The translations under genes and the position numbers were made by a program. A stretch of 64,000 nucleotides of DNA, taken from an uncultured Opitutia bacterium (GTDB taxonomy: Bacteria; Verrucomicrobiota; Verrucomicrobiia; Opitutales; Opitutaceae). The stretch is from positions 124,001 to 188,000 of the forward strand of contig CAIPAH010000022.1 in assembly GCA_903862955.1 (NCBI GenBank), given 5' to 3'. A model generated the notes under the pieces. The model did not search any database, was not told where the DNA came from, and saw only the letters and a list, made by a program, of their open reading frames with translations. Below are positions 1-9,004 of the stretch, one piece after another; the first letter of the stretch is position 1; every line of letters starts with the position of its first letter.

Positions 1-1239
1 CGTCTCGGTTACGCCAATTGGGCCGACTACCAGACCGAGGTGCGCATGGCCAAGACCGGCGCCGCGGCCTTGAAGTTTGAAAACGACCTCGTGGCCGGCC
101 TGCAGCCCAAATTTGCCGCGGAAATGGAGACACTCCGCCAGATGAAGGCGGCGCAGACGGGCAAGGCTGACGCCAAGCTCGAGGCGTGGGACATCAATTA
201 CTACACCAACAAGCTCAAGAAGGACAAATACGCCGTCGATGCGGAAAAGCTCCGCGTCTACTTCCCCTACCAGGCGACGCTGCAGGGCATGTTCTCGATC
301 TACCAGCGGATCTTCAGCCTGAAGTTTACCGAGGTGGCGGCGCCCTACGTCTGGGCGGCGGGTGTGAAGCTTTACGTCGTGCAGGACGCCGAGACCGGCG
401 TGCCGATGGGGGCGTTCTACCTCGACATGTTCCCGCGCGACGGGAAGTTCAACCACTTCGCGTGCTTCTCGCAGAAGGCCGGCGGCGTGATGGCCAATGG
501 CGGTTATGACCTGCCCGTTGCCGCGCTGCTCTGCAACTTCCCGGCGCCGTCCGCGGACAAGCCCTCGCTGCTGAAGCATGACGACGTCGTGACGCTCTTC
601 CACGAGTTCGGCCACGTGATGCACGGCATGCTGGCGCGCGCGCGCTTCGCCTCGCAGGGCGCCTTCACGGTGCCGCGGGACTTCGTCGAGGCCCCGTCGC
701 AGATGCTGGAGAACTGGCCGTGGGACAAGAAGGTCCTCGACACCTTCGCCGCCGACTACCGCGACCCGTCCAAGAAGATTCCGGCCGACGTCATCGACTC
801 GCTGGTGGCGGCCCGTCAGGCCACCGAGGGCTACGGCGAGCGCCGCCAGCTCTCCATCGGCCTGCTCGACCTCAACCTGCACACGCTGTCGGAAGACGCC
901 GCCTGGCAGGCGGACGTGGTGAAGATCGTGAACGACACGACTGCCCGCGTCTCCATTGCCCCTCCGGCTGACACATTTTGGGCCGCGTACATCGGCCACC
1001 TGGCGGGTTACGACGCCGGTTACTATGGCTACCTCTGGGCGAAGGTCATGGCGATCGACATGGCCAGCGTCTTCAAGGCGTCGCCGGATGGTTTCCTCGA
1101 CGTAAAGGTCGGCCGCCGCCTGCGCGACGAAGTTTACGGCAAGGGCGACACGCGCGACGTGGGCGATTCCGTGGAGAAGTTCCTCGGTCGCCCGCGCTCG
1201 ATGCAACCCTTCCTCGAATACGTCGGCATCAAGAAGTGA
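1..1239 (+). CDS. M3 family oligopeptidase (thimet oligopeptidase/OpdA-like), C-terminal part
   Basis: The reading frame is open from the first base of the window, so the ORF-track start at 40 is internal and the gene begins upstream. The visible 412 residues contain the zinc metallopeptidase motif HEFGHVMHG (bases 601-627) and the downstream DFVEAPSQMLENW, which supplies the third zinc ligand (Glu) in M3 peptidases. Family members are about 650-700 residues, so roughly the N-terminal 40 percent is missing. The enzyme is expected to cleave oligopeptides in the cytoplasm or periplasm; the signal region is not visible. A strong terminator follows. Identity as an M3 peptidase is secure; the subfamily is not. 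Confidence 0.93.
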   Translation, partial: RLGYANWADYQTEVRMAKTGAAALKFENDLVAGLQPKFAAEMETLRQMKAAQTGKADAKLEAWDINYYTNKLKKDKYAVDAEKLRVYFPYQATLQGMFSIYQRIFSLKFTEVAAPYVWAAGVKLYVVQDAETGVPMGAFYLDMFPRDGKFNHFACFSQKAGGVMANGGYDLPVAALLCNFPAPSADKPSLLKHDDVVTLFHEFGHVMHGMLARARFASQGAFTVPRDFVEAPSQMLENWPWDKKVLDTFAADYRDPSKKIPADVIDSLVAARQATEGYGERRQLSIGLLDLNLHTLSEDAAWQADVVKIVNDTTARVSIAPPADTFWAAYIGHLAGYDAGYYGYLWAKVMAIDMASVFKASPDGFLDVKVGRRLRDEVYGKGDTRDVGDSVEKFLGRPRSMQPFLEYVGIKK

Positions 1240-1254
1240 TTTGAGCCAATTCCC

Positions 1255-1295
1255 GCCGCCGGTTCGTCCTCAGGACGGGCCGGCGGCTTTTTTTT
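1255..1295 (+). terminator. Rho-independent terminator of the M3 peptidase gene
   Basis: GCCGCCGG pairs with CCGGCGGC and an inner CGTCC pairs with GGACG around a TCA loop, followed by eight T. It lies 15 bases after the peptidase stop codon. Confidence 0.9.
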
Positions 1296-1307
1296 GGCCG
1301 GATGGGA

Positions 1308-1416
1308 TTGGCCGCAAAGAGGCGCAAATGGGCGCAAGAATGGGGAGACGGAAGTGGATGATCAGCGCGATTGGACGGTCGGGGTCTTTGTGCATTTTGC
1401 GCCTCTTGTGGCCAAA
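1308..1416. repeat. Loose palindrome, GGCGCAA-word type
   Basis: The left arm reads TTGGCCGCAAAGAGGCGCAA and continues with a degenerate GGCGCAAGAA. The right arm, read in reverse complement, is TTTGGCCACAAGAGGCGCAA. The arms are separated by about 45 bases. The same word recurs in the element at 51036-51111. It fills most of the 233-base gap between the peptidase and the next gene; nothing else is visible there. Confidence 0.7.
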
Positions 1417-1472
1417 CTCAGGGCGTGAATCGTGACTGGCCTCTATCTGCGGCTCTGTTTTAGGACAAAGGC

Positions 1473-2075
1473 ATGAAAACCGATCCCCGGGTGGACGCCT
1501 ACATCGCGAAGTCGGCGGATTTTGCCCGGCCGATCCTGCGTCACTTGCGCGTGCTGGTGCACGAGGCGTGTCCGGAGGCGGAGGAGACGATCAAATGGGG
1601 CATGCCCTCGTTTGTGCATCATGGGATCGTTTGCGGGATGGCGGGCTTCAAACAGCACTGCGCGTTTGGATTTTGGCGCAAGGGATTGACCGACGAAATC
1701 GCGCGGACGGGCGTCAAGGCGGAGCAGGCCATGGGCAGTCTCGGTCGTATCACGGGTCTCGGCGATCTGCCCGCCGACCGGGCGATGCTCGGCTACATTC
1801 GCAAGGCGGCCAGGTTGAACGAGGCGGGTGCGCCCGCGCGGCCGAAGCCCAAGGCGAAGCCGGCACTGCCGGTGCCGGCGGATCTGGCCGCGGCCCTCAG
1901 GAAGAACGCCAAGGCTGCAAATTCGTTTGCCGGGTTCAGCCCGGGCGCGCGGCGCGAGTACATCGAATGGATCACCGAGGCCAAACGTCCCGAGACGCGC
2001 CTGACCCGCCTGACCACGACGATCCAGTGGGTCGCCGCCGGCAAACGGCGGAACTGGAAATACGAGAACTGCTGA
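1473..2075 (+). CDS. YdeI/OmpD-associated family protein with DUF1801-like N-terminus
   Basis: This 200-residue soluble protein has an N-terminal DUF1801-like domain (about residues 1-120, with EETIKWGMPSF and CGMAGFKQHCAFGFW) and a C-terminal YdeI/OmpD-associated helical motif (about 145-198, FAGFSPGARREYIEWI and the ending RRNWKYENC). The two halves are joined by an Ala/Pro/Lys-rich linker. Such proteins are widespread and their biochemical role is not established, although the DUF1801 fold binds hydrophobic ligands in some members. The gene stands alone, between a palindromic element and a REP-like hairpin. No signal peptide or membrane segment is present. Confidence 0.88.
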   Translation: MKTDPRVDAYIAKSADFARPILRHLRVLVHEACPEAEETIKWGMPSFVHHGIVCGMAGFKQHCAFGFWRKGLTDEIARTGVKAEQAMGSLGRITGLGDLPADRAMLGYIRKAARLNEAGAPARPKPKAKPALPVPADLAAALRKNAKAANSFAGFSPGARREYIEWITEAKRPETRLTRLTTTIQWVAAGKRRNWKYENC

Positions 2076-2090
2076 GCGTTTACTCCTGAT

Positions 2091-2150
2091 GTAGGTCGGG
2101 CTTTACGCCCGATAGGCTCGCGCCGATATCGGGGATAAACCCCGACCTAC
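2091..2150. repeat. REP-like hairpin, GTAGGTCGGG type
   Basis: GTAGGTCGGGCTTTACGCCC is mirrored by a 3' half ending GGGGATAAACCCCGACCTAC. The two halves nest smaller hairpins inside an outer GTAGGTCGGG/CCCGACCTAC stem. It lies between two convergent genes and overlaps the stop of the minus-strand fragment, so it may serve as a bidirectional terminator. A near-identical copy is at 30990-31035 and a relative at 18058-18116. Confidence 0.85.
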
Positions 2151-2535
2151 AAAGACAGGATCCGCGCCCACACGACCTCGACTGAGTGGAGGCTCTTGAT
2201 TTTCCACGCCACGCGATGCGGTCCGCGGGCGTCGGGCGTGAACGTGGTCCGGGCAAACGTGCGCGGCGCAAATGAGACGGCGACGCGGCCGCGACGCCAT
2301 TCGAACCACTCGGGATGGCTCACCATCGCGACGGCCATCGGATCGTAGAGGTGAGGATACTCGATCCGCCCGGGCTTGGATTTCGCTTTTTGCCAGAGGC
2401 GAATCGCGCGACTGAGCAACCGTCCGGTGGGAGTGTGCGATGCAACGAGACGCGCGAGTTGACCCGGGGTGATCGTGCAGGCCATGCCTACGGACCAGGG
2501 CAGAAAATCGATGGGCACGCCGCACTCCGCCAGGC
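2147..2535 (-). pseudogene. Inosine-uridine-preferring nucleoside hydrolase, C-terminal fragment
   Basis: The minus frame encodes the C-terminal third of a nucleoside hydrolase: CGVPIDFLPWSVGMACTIT followed by YPHLYDPMAVAMVSHPEWF. The latter corresponds to the HDPLAVA block of the IUNH fold, in which the His is a catalytic or metal-site residue; here the position is Tyr (LYDP). The N-terminal DxDxxxDD calcium-binding start is absent because the frame runs into the TonB receptor sequence at about 2520-2545. Either the gene was truncated by a deletion or two contigs were joined here. The fragment cannot form an active enzyme as it stands. Confidence 0.7.
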
Positions 2536-2540
2536 ACGCC

Positions 2541-4214
2541 ATCAACAACGGCAACTACATCGCCGGCCCGGGCACGCCCACGACCTCGGGACCCACCGCC
2601 TACTTCGGCTACGACATCATCACGTTCCCGAACCCGCCGCCCTTCACCTTCGGCAGCGCGGCCGACGGATCGTTCGCCATCGTGGCGCCCGCCACCGCCC
2701 ACACGGTCAAACTCCCGGGCTACGTCGCCCTCGTCAACCCCCAGGACGTCGCCCGGTCCTTCGTCGCCATGGGCCAGCTCAAGTCGACCGTCGCGCTCTC
2801 GGCGGATGCGGAAATCGTGAACCGCTTCTTCGCCAGCACCAATCACTCCAACAAGAAGGAGCTGCTCGGCTACAGCGAGTATGTGCCGAAAAACGTCTCG
2901 GTGCAGGACCGCTTCGAATTCCACGACAAGTTCACCCTCGGTCAGTTCGATCAGAGCCTGATCACCGGTATCGACTACAAGTATATGAATATGACCGCGT
3001 ACCAGGACTACCAAACTGAGCCGGTTAACTTCTACGACCTGACGCAGCCCGCCTCGCAGATCATGTATCCGGGCTACGCCCTCGAGGGGAACACCTGGGG
3101 CGGCGGCCTGCGCGTTCCCGGGGTGGACGGCTACAGCGCCGCGCCCGGCAACGTCGCCAACGTGACCGAACACGCCAACGACATCGCCTGGTTCATCCAG
3201 GACGACGTGAGCCTGACGAAGCAGCTGACCTTCACCGGCGGCTACCGCATCGACAACATTTCGGTCACGGGCAAGAACCCGGCCTTCGAGGAATACGGCT
3301 ACTACAACAGCTTCTTCACCTATATCCCGCTCGCGGCGCCGATCTACATCCCGGAGGGCGGGTCGTCACCGTATTACACGGGCTATAACAACAGCCGCAC
3401 GGTGAACGACCAGTCGTTCTTCGCCAGTCTGACCTACAAGCCAACCCCAACCTCGACCCTCTACCTGACTTACAACCACGTCTACGCCCTGCTGGGTTCG
3501 TCCAACTTCGGCGGCATCGACGCGCTGTATCTTGACCAAGTGCTCAGCACCAAGGGCACCCTGTATGAGGCCGGTTACAAGCAGAGCCTGCTCGACAACA
3601 AGCTCTACTTCGCGACCGACATCTTCCAACAGCTCAAATACGGCTCCCAGATCACGGGCGGCAAATACCCGATCAAGAACAACGGCGTCGAGTTCGAGGT
3701 GGTGTATCAGCCGAACAAGACTTGGAACTTCAACGCCAACATCATCTACCAGGAGGCGACCGCGTTCGGCGTGTTCTTCCAGACCGCTGGCAACTACCTC
3801 GACGCCTTCGCCACGACCACCGCGGTCGACGGTCGGACCGGCACGGGCCTGGGCGCGCCCAACTTCACGCTCTACTACCCCCCGGGCGGCCGGATGCGGG
3901 CGCCCGGCGTTCCGTCGGTCCACGCCAACGGCTTCGTCGAATACAAGTCAAACAGCGGCTGGGGCGGCGGCATCGGACCCCAGTTCTTCGGCAAGCAGCA
4001 TGCCAACATGCAGGGCACCCTCACCATCCCGGCCCAGGTCGAGTGGGATGGGTTCGTCTACTACGACACCCCGCGCTGGAATGTCCGTCTCAATGTGAAG
4101 AACATCCTCAACGAGCGGCTGTTGGATCCCATCGATGTCAGCTTCGCCGGCAACAGCCTGATCTCGGTGCGCCCGCCCATCACCGCCACCCTCACGCTGC
4201 GGCTCAAGTTCTAG
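2541..4214 (+). pseudogene. TonB-dependent receptor, C-terminal beta-barrel, 5' truncated
   Basis: About 557 residues of outer-membrane barrel are present. They show alternating aromatic strands, long loops, a segment typical of the last third of the barrel (WNVRLNVKNILNERLLDP), and a C-terminal ITATLTLRLKF ending in Phe, as in outer-membrane proteins. The signal peptide, TonB box and plug domain are missing. The ORF-track start at 2469 lies in sequence antisense to the nucleoside hydrolase, so the true homologous part begins at about 2541. The protein would normally import oligosaccharides or other nutrients. It may once have led the GH127/amidohydrolase cluster downstream. Confidence 0.82.
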
Positions 4215-4245
4215 AAACCCGCTTCCAGCGGACATTGGTCAGCGG

Positions 4246-4282
4246 AACGCGGTGCCGCCGCAAGGTGGCACCGCGTTGCGTT
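4246..4282 (+). terminator. Hairpin after the TonB receptor
   Basis: A perfect 11-base stem AACGCGGTGCC/GGCACCGCGTT with a 10-base loop lies 32 bases after the stop codon. Only a weak T-rich stretch follows, so termination may be partial. Confidence 0.6.
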
Positions 4283-4381
4283 CATTTGCCCTGACATCTT
4301 CTCACTCTTACCGCTTCCATGCCTTTCGCATCCGTTCCATCGCCACTGCCCGGAGCCTGACCTGTCCCACCGCTTCCACCC

Positions 4382-5728
4382 GTGCATCTTTTCCGCCGCG
4401 CCCGCATTCCGCTCGCCTGCCTCCCGCCGCCGTTGAACCAGCCGGGCAACGCACCCGACGCCGCACTGGAGCCGTGGCGGGAATGTGACGTGACCGTCGA
4501 CGGTTCGCGCATCGTCGCCGTTCGCGACTCCCAGGCGCCGGCCCCGGGCTCGGCGCCCGGCCGCACGACGGACCTCGGCGGCGTCCTCGTCTTCCCCGGG
4601 TTGCTCGAGGTCCACACCCACCTCGACAAGTGCCACACCTGGGACCGTGCCCCGGGCGTGCACAGCGACTTCTGGGAATCGGTCGAAATCCTCGAGGCCG
4701 ACTGCCCGAACTGGACGGAGGAGGACGTCTACCGGCGCGCCGACTTCGCGCTGCGCTCCGCCTGGGCGCACGGCACGGTGGCGCTGCGCACGCATCTCAA
4801 CACCAACGCGCGGGCCGGCGCCGGCGCCCACGCCGCGCTCGAGCGCTTGCAGGCCGAGTGGCGCGGCCGGATGCAACTCCAGACCGTCAGCCTGTTCGCC
4901 TTCCAGGAATTCTTCGGCGGCGAGGCGGACCGGATCATCGAGCTCAGCGCCCGGCACCGTGCGACGGCGCTCGGTGGCTTCCCGCAGCCTGGGCCAGACC
5001 TGCCGCGGCAGCTCGACGAGGTGATGGCCGCGGCGCGGGAGCTGGGCGTGGGGCTCGATTTCCACGTCGACGAAAGCGATCTCGTCCACGCCGAATGCCT
5101 CCGCGCCACCGCCGAGGCGGTGTTGCGCAACCAGTTTCCCCATCCCGTCGCGTGCGGGCACAACTGCTCGCTCTCAGTGCAGGATCCCGCCCGCGCCCGC
5201 GAGACCCTCGCGCTCGTGAAGGCCGCCGGCATCGGGATCATCGCGCTGCCCCTCACGAACCTGCACCTGCAGGGACGCGCCCGCCAACCGGCGAAGCCCG
5301 GGCAGCGCTTCGGCGCCCCGCGCACGCCGCAGTGGCGCGGGTTGACGCTGCTGCACGAATGCATTGACGCCGGCATCACCGTGGCCTGCGGTGGGGACAA
5401 CGTGCGCGACGCCTTCATCGGCTGGGGCGACTTCGATCCCGTGGAAGTCTACGTCGAGAGCGTGCGCATCGCGCAGCTCGACACCCGCCTCGCGTTCTCC
5501 CCCTCTGTCGTCACGACCGGCGCCGCCGCCATCATGGGCCTGCCCGGTTACGGCCGCGTCGCCCCGGGCTCGCCGGCCGACCTCGTCGTGTTTTCCGCGC
5601 GGAAACTCTATTCGCTCCTCGCTCGCCCCGCCACGCCCCGGCGGTTCATCCACGGCGAGGAGTTTCGCGACACCATCCTCCCTGACTTTGACGAACAGCT
5701 GAGCTGGCCGCGACCTCCGTCACGCTGA
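4382..5728 (+). CDS. CodA-like amidohydrolase (cytosine deaminase-related)
   Basis: This is a 448-residue metal-dependent amidohydrolase. It has the HTHLDK motif near residue 78, FHVDESD (third His), GHNCSLS (fourth His) and CGGDNVRDAF, whose Asp is the catalytic metal ligand. This order, including the GxDNVxD block, matches cytosine deaminase/N-isopropylammelide-type enzymes rather than urease-like or dihydroorotase members. It probably hydrolyses an amino or imino group on a heterocycle or a related C-N bond; the true substrate is unknown. The GTG start gives a slightly long, Pro-rich N-terminus. It is followed after 31 bases by the GH127 gene, so the two may be cotranscribed. Confidence 0.82.
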   Translation: MHLFRRARIPLACLPPPLNQPGNAPDAALEPWRECDVTVDGSRIVAVRDSQAPAPGSAPGRTTDLGGVLVFPGLLEVHTHLDKCHTWDRAPGVHSDFWESVEILEADCPNWTEEDVYRRADFALRSAWAHGTVALRTHLNTNARAGAGAHAALERLQAEWRGRMQLQTVSLFAFQEFFGGEADRIIELSARHRATALGGFPQPGPDLPRQLDEVMAAARELGVGLDFHVDESDLVHAECLRATAEAVLRNQFPHPVACGHNCSLSVQDPARARETLALVKAAGIGIIALPLTNLHLQGRARQPAKPGQRFGAPRTPQWRGLTLLHECIDAGITVACGGDNVRDAFIGWGDFDPVEVYVESVRIAQLDTRLAFSPSVVTTGAAAIMGLPGYGRVAPGSPADLVVFSARKLYSLLARPATPRRFIHGEEFRDTILPDFDEQLSWPRPPSR

Positions 5729-5759
5729 GCTGCATTTCCTTTCGCCCGCGCCCTCCACC

Positions 5760-7670
5760 ATGAATCCACCGTCCGCCACTTTCCACGCCCTCGCGCCTGA
5801 ATTCGAACTGCTCCGGTTCGGCGAAATCCTGCCCGGCGGCTGGATCCGAGAGCAGATGGCGCGCGACCTCGCCGAGGGTTTCGCCGGCCACATGCCGGAG
5901 ATCGCCCCCAGGACGTGCGCGTCGGAAATCTTCGGCGCGCAACGCAACCTTCCCGACCGCTTCCAGAACGCCGGCGGCGGCAGCTGGGGCGGCGCCACCG
6001 GTGCGTGGTGGAATGGTGAAACCGAGGGCAACTGGCGCAGCGGCAACACCATGATGTGCCTCCTCGCCGGCACGCCGGCCCAGCGGGCGGAACTCGACGC
6101 GCGCGTCGCCGAGCTGCTCAAGACGCAGGACGCCGACGGCTACATGGGCATCTACGGGCCGACGCTGCGGTGGGCGGACGGCAATGTCATCAACGGCGAA
6201 CTCTGGACCCAGACCTGCCTCTTCCGCGGCTTGATCGCCTACGCCGAGGCCACGGGCCGCGCCGACGTGCTGCACGCGGTCGAGCGCGCGGTGCAGCTCG
6301 CCATGAGCCACTACGGCGAGGGCAAAAAGAGCCCGTTCGGTTCCGCCACGATGGAACACAACCTGATGTTCGTGGACGTCGTGGAACGGCTCCATGAACT
6401 CACCGGCAACCCCGCCTACCGCAACTTTGGCGTTTACCTGTATCTTGAGTTCTCGAAACAGGTGAAGGCTGACGTCGCGCTGCCCGTACTGCTGGCCGCC
6501 GATCGCGCGCTGAACGGCCACGGCGCCACGACCTACGAGGCGCTCCGCGTGCCGCTCTGGGCGGCGTATGTGACGGGCGACCCAGTGCTGGTGGCCGCCG
6601 CCGCGCAGGCGTTTCGCAAGGCCTGGATCCACGTCTCGCCCACCGGCGGGCCGGTGTCGAATGAGATGATCGCCAGCAAGCCCACCGACCCCGACCTCGG
6701 CGGTTATGAGGGTTGCGCCCAGAAGGAGTGGATGCACTCGCTGCTCAGCGCCGCGCAAAAGACCGGTCGCACCGACCTGGCGGAGCAGGCCGCGACCACG
6801 TTCTACAATTCGGCCCAGGGCTCGCGGCTGCCCGACGGCAAGGGCGTGGACTACGTGACCACGGACAACATCTACAAGATCGACGGTGCCATCATGAACC
6901 GCGTGATCTTCTCCCCCGCGCACGAGGACGTGGCGAATTGCTGCGCGCCGAACTTCACGCAGATCGGGCCGGTTTTTGTCCGCCACATGTGGCTGCGCGC
7001 GCCCGATGGGCTGGTGCTGATGCTCCACGGGCCGTGCGAGTTGAACACGGTCGTGAACGGCACGCCGGTGCGCGTGGTCGAGGACACAACCTTCCCTTTC
7101 TCCGAACAGCTGGAGCTGCGCATCGATCCCGCCCGCCCGGTGGAATTCGTGCTGCGCGTGCGGGTGCCCGCCTGGGCGACTTCGAGTTCCGTCACCGCCG
7201 CCGGCGCCACGATTCAGCGCGCGGGTGACTGGATCCTGCTCACCAAGACGTGGCAGGTCGGCGATGTGGTGCGGGTGGCCTTCGGCGCCGACGTGCAGCC
7301 CGTGCCCGCGAACAACGGGGAGTTTTACGTCCGCCGCGGCCCGCTGCTTTACGCCCTGCCATTCGAGGCGATCAAGGAAGCGAACAAAAACTACCCGCTC
7401 CCGGGCTTCCACGACTACACGGTCTCCCCCGTGCGCTGGGGCCAGGGCCGCCTGGCATTTCCCCAAACCGACGGCCGCCTGGCGACCGCCAGTTTCACCC
7501 CGGTGGCCAATCCGAAAGCCGACTCGCGATTCCCGTGGGATGCCACCCCGGTGCGGCTGAAGGCCACGATGGTCAACCTCGACACCCACCAACCGGAGGT
7601 GGTTGAACTCGTGCCGATGGGCAGCGGCGAGGCGATCCTGCGCCGGATGACGTTTCCCGCGGCCCGCTAG
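5760..7670 (+). CDS. Glycoside hydrolase family 127-like (beta-L-arabinofuranosidase fold, DUF1680)
   Basis: The 636-residue protein carries the DUF1680 signatures AWWNGETEGNW, KTQDADGYMGIYGP and NCCAPNFTQIGP. In GH127 beta-L-arabinofuranosidase a Cys nucleophile and a zinc site of Glu plus three Cys do catalysis. Here Glu317 and Cys319 (EGC) and the pair Cys394-Cys395 occupy those places, so the active site looks intact. The first two thirds form the (alpha/alpha)6 barrel and the rest the beta-sandwich domains. No signal peptide is seen, which suggests a cytoplasmic enzyme acting on imported oligosaccharides. The substrate may be an arabinose-containing glycan, as GH51 is also in the window, but related families (GH146 and others) share the fold. 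Confidence 0.9.
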   Translation: MNPPSATFHALAPEFELLRFGEILPGGWIREQMARDLAEGFAGHMPEIAPRTCASEIFGAQRNLPDRFQNAGGGSWGGATGAWWNGETEGNWRSGNTMMCLLAGTPAQRAELDARVAELLKTQDADGYMGIYGPTLRWADGNVINGELWTQTCLFRGLIAYAEATGRADVLHAVERAVQLAMSHYGEGKKSPFGSATMEHNLMFVDVVERLHELTGNPAYRNFGVYLYLEFSKQVKADVALPVLLAADRALNGHGATTYEALRVPLWAAYVTGDPVLVAAAAQAFRKAWIHVSPTGGPVSNEMIASKPTDPDLGGYEGCAQKEWMHSLLSAAQKTGRTDLAEQAATTFYNSAQGSRLPDGKGVDYVTTDNIYKIDGAIMNRVIFSPAHEDVANCCAPNFTQIGPVFVRHMWLRAPDGLVLMLHGPCELNTVVNGTPVRVVEDTTFPFSEQLELRIDPARPVEFVLRVRVPAWATSSSVTAAGATIQRAGDWILLTKTWQVGDVVRVAFGADVQPVPANNGEFYVRRGPLLYALPFEAIKEANKNYPLPGFHDYTVSPVRWGQGRLAFPQTDGRLATASFTPVANPKADSRFPWDATPVRLKATMVNLDTHQPEVVELVPMGSGEAILRRMTFPAAR

Positions 7671-7698
7671 GCCGTCTCTTCCCGACTCACTTTCGAAA

Positions 7699-8994
7699 AT
7701 GAAACCCATCAAGATCGGCATTTTGGGCGCCGGAGGTTTTGCCCGCGCCTTCACTCCGCTTTTCAAAGCCCACCCACTCGTCCGGGCCGTGAGTCTGACG
7801 GAAATCCTGCCCGAGCGGCGCCGCACTGAGGCCGAGCTGGCCGGCATCACCGAGACCTACGGCTCGCTCGATGAACTCCTCGCCAGCGACTGCGATGCCA
7901 TCGCGATCTTCACCCAGCGCTGGATGCACGCGCCCCAGGCGATTGCCGCGCTCAAGGCCGGCAAGCACGTCTACTCCGCCGTGCCAGCCGGAGTCTCCGT
8001 CGAGGAACTCGCCGAACTCGTGGAAACGGTCAAGCGCACCGGTCTCACCTACATGCTGGGCGAAACCAGCTACTATTATCCCTCGACGATCTTCTGCCGC
8101 GAGATGTGGCAGCAGGGAAAGTTCGGGCACTTCGTTTACGGGGAAGGCGAATACATGCACGACATGTCCCACGGTTTCTACCAGGCCTACCAGCACAGCG
8201 GCGGCCCGGACTGGAAGCGCACCGCCGGCGTCCCGCCCATGCTCTACCCGACCCACACAATGAGCATGATCGTCAGCGTGACGGGCGCGCGCATGACCCG
8301 CGTGTCCTGCCTAGGCCAGGTCGACCAGAGTGGCGACGGTGTTTTCGGAAAAGGCCTCAACCTCTGGAACAACGACTTGAGCAACGAGACCGCGCTTTTC
8401 CGCACCAGCGACGGCGGCTCGGCCAGGATCAACGAATTCCGCCGCGTCGGCCACTGGGGCGGACGGTCCGTGCGGCTGAGCCTTTACGGCACCGAGGGCT
8501 GCTACGAGGAGCAACCCCTCGGCGATGTCTGGGTGAACCGCGAGCGCGAGATCACCCCACTCAACGACCTCCTGCGCTGCATGCCGCTCACGCCCGAGGA
8601 CCTCGAGGCCGCCGGGCAGAGCAAGGACAGCACCCAGCACGATTTCTATTCGGGCATGGCGGCGATCCACCCGACCTGGCGCCTGCCCAGGGAATACACC
8701 GGCCGGCCGAGCGGTCACCACGGGTCCCACCATTTCCTCGCCGACGACTTTGTGCGCGCCTGCACCACCGGGGCGCTGCCGCCCAACCATGTCTGGGCCG
8801 CCGCGCGCTACAACCTGCCCGGACTCATCGCGCACGAATCCGCCAAGCGCGAGGGTGAGCTGATGGACGTGCCCGACTTCGGCGACGCGCCCGCCGGGGC
8901 CTCCCGGCTGGAGGACATCATCGCCAAATTAAAACCCGCCAAGGCGCCCTGGACCCTGCCGAAGCCCGCCCATGTCGGCGTGGCGTGGTGGTGA
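7699..8994 (+). CDS. Gfo/Idh/MocA family NAD(P)-dependent oxidoreductase, subfamily without the EKP lysine
   Basis: The 431-residue protein opens with the Rossmann motif KIGILGAGGFARAF and has the second Gfo/Idh domain from about residue 130. The usual EKP motif with its catalytic Lys is replaced by SAVPAG. GETSYYYPS, YMHDMSHGFY and MLYPTHTMSM form a putative sugar-binding pocket. Members of Gfo/Idh that lack EKP include enzymes that use NAD as a bound cofactor for glycoside cleavage or epimerisation (GH109-like), so simple dehydrogenation should not be assumed. It lies 28 bases after the GH127 gene and likely shares its operon and substrate. The next gene is convergent. Confidence 0.88.
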   Translation: MKPIKIGILGAGGFARAFTPLFKAHPLVRAVSLTEILPERRRTEAELAGITETYGSLDELLASDCDAIAIFTQRWMHAPQAIAALKAGKHVYSAVPAGVSVEELAELVETVKRTGLTYMLGETSYYYPSTIFCREMWQQGKFGHFVYGEGEYMHDMSHGFYQAYQHSGGPDWKRTAGVPPMLYPTHTMSMIVSVTGARMTRVSCLGQVDQSGDGVFGKGLNLWNNDLSNETALFRTSDGGSARINEFRRVGHWGGRSVRLSLYGTEGCYEEQPLGDVWVNREREITPLNDLLRCMPLTPEDLEAAGQSKDSTQHDFYSGMAAIHPTWRLPREYTGRPSGHHGSHHFLADDFVRACTTGALPPNHVWAAARYNLPGLIAHESAKREGELMDVPDFGDAPAGASRLEDIIAKLKPAKAPWTLPKPAHVGVAWW

Positions 8995-9004
8995 AACTCC
9001 CGGC

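Noticed and set aside
2469-2540. N-terminus of the TonB receptor ORF (MIVQAMPTDQGRKSMG...)
   Set aside because: These residues are antisense to the nucleoside hydrolase fragment and are not a signal peptide; coding homology begins at about 2541.
5646-7850. 734-residue minus-strand ORF
   Set aside because: Antisense to GH127, whose active-site Cys and Glu motifs show which strand is coding.
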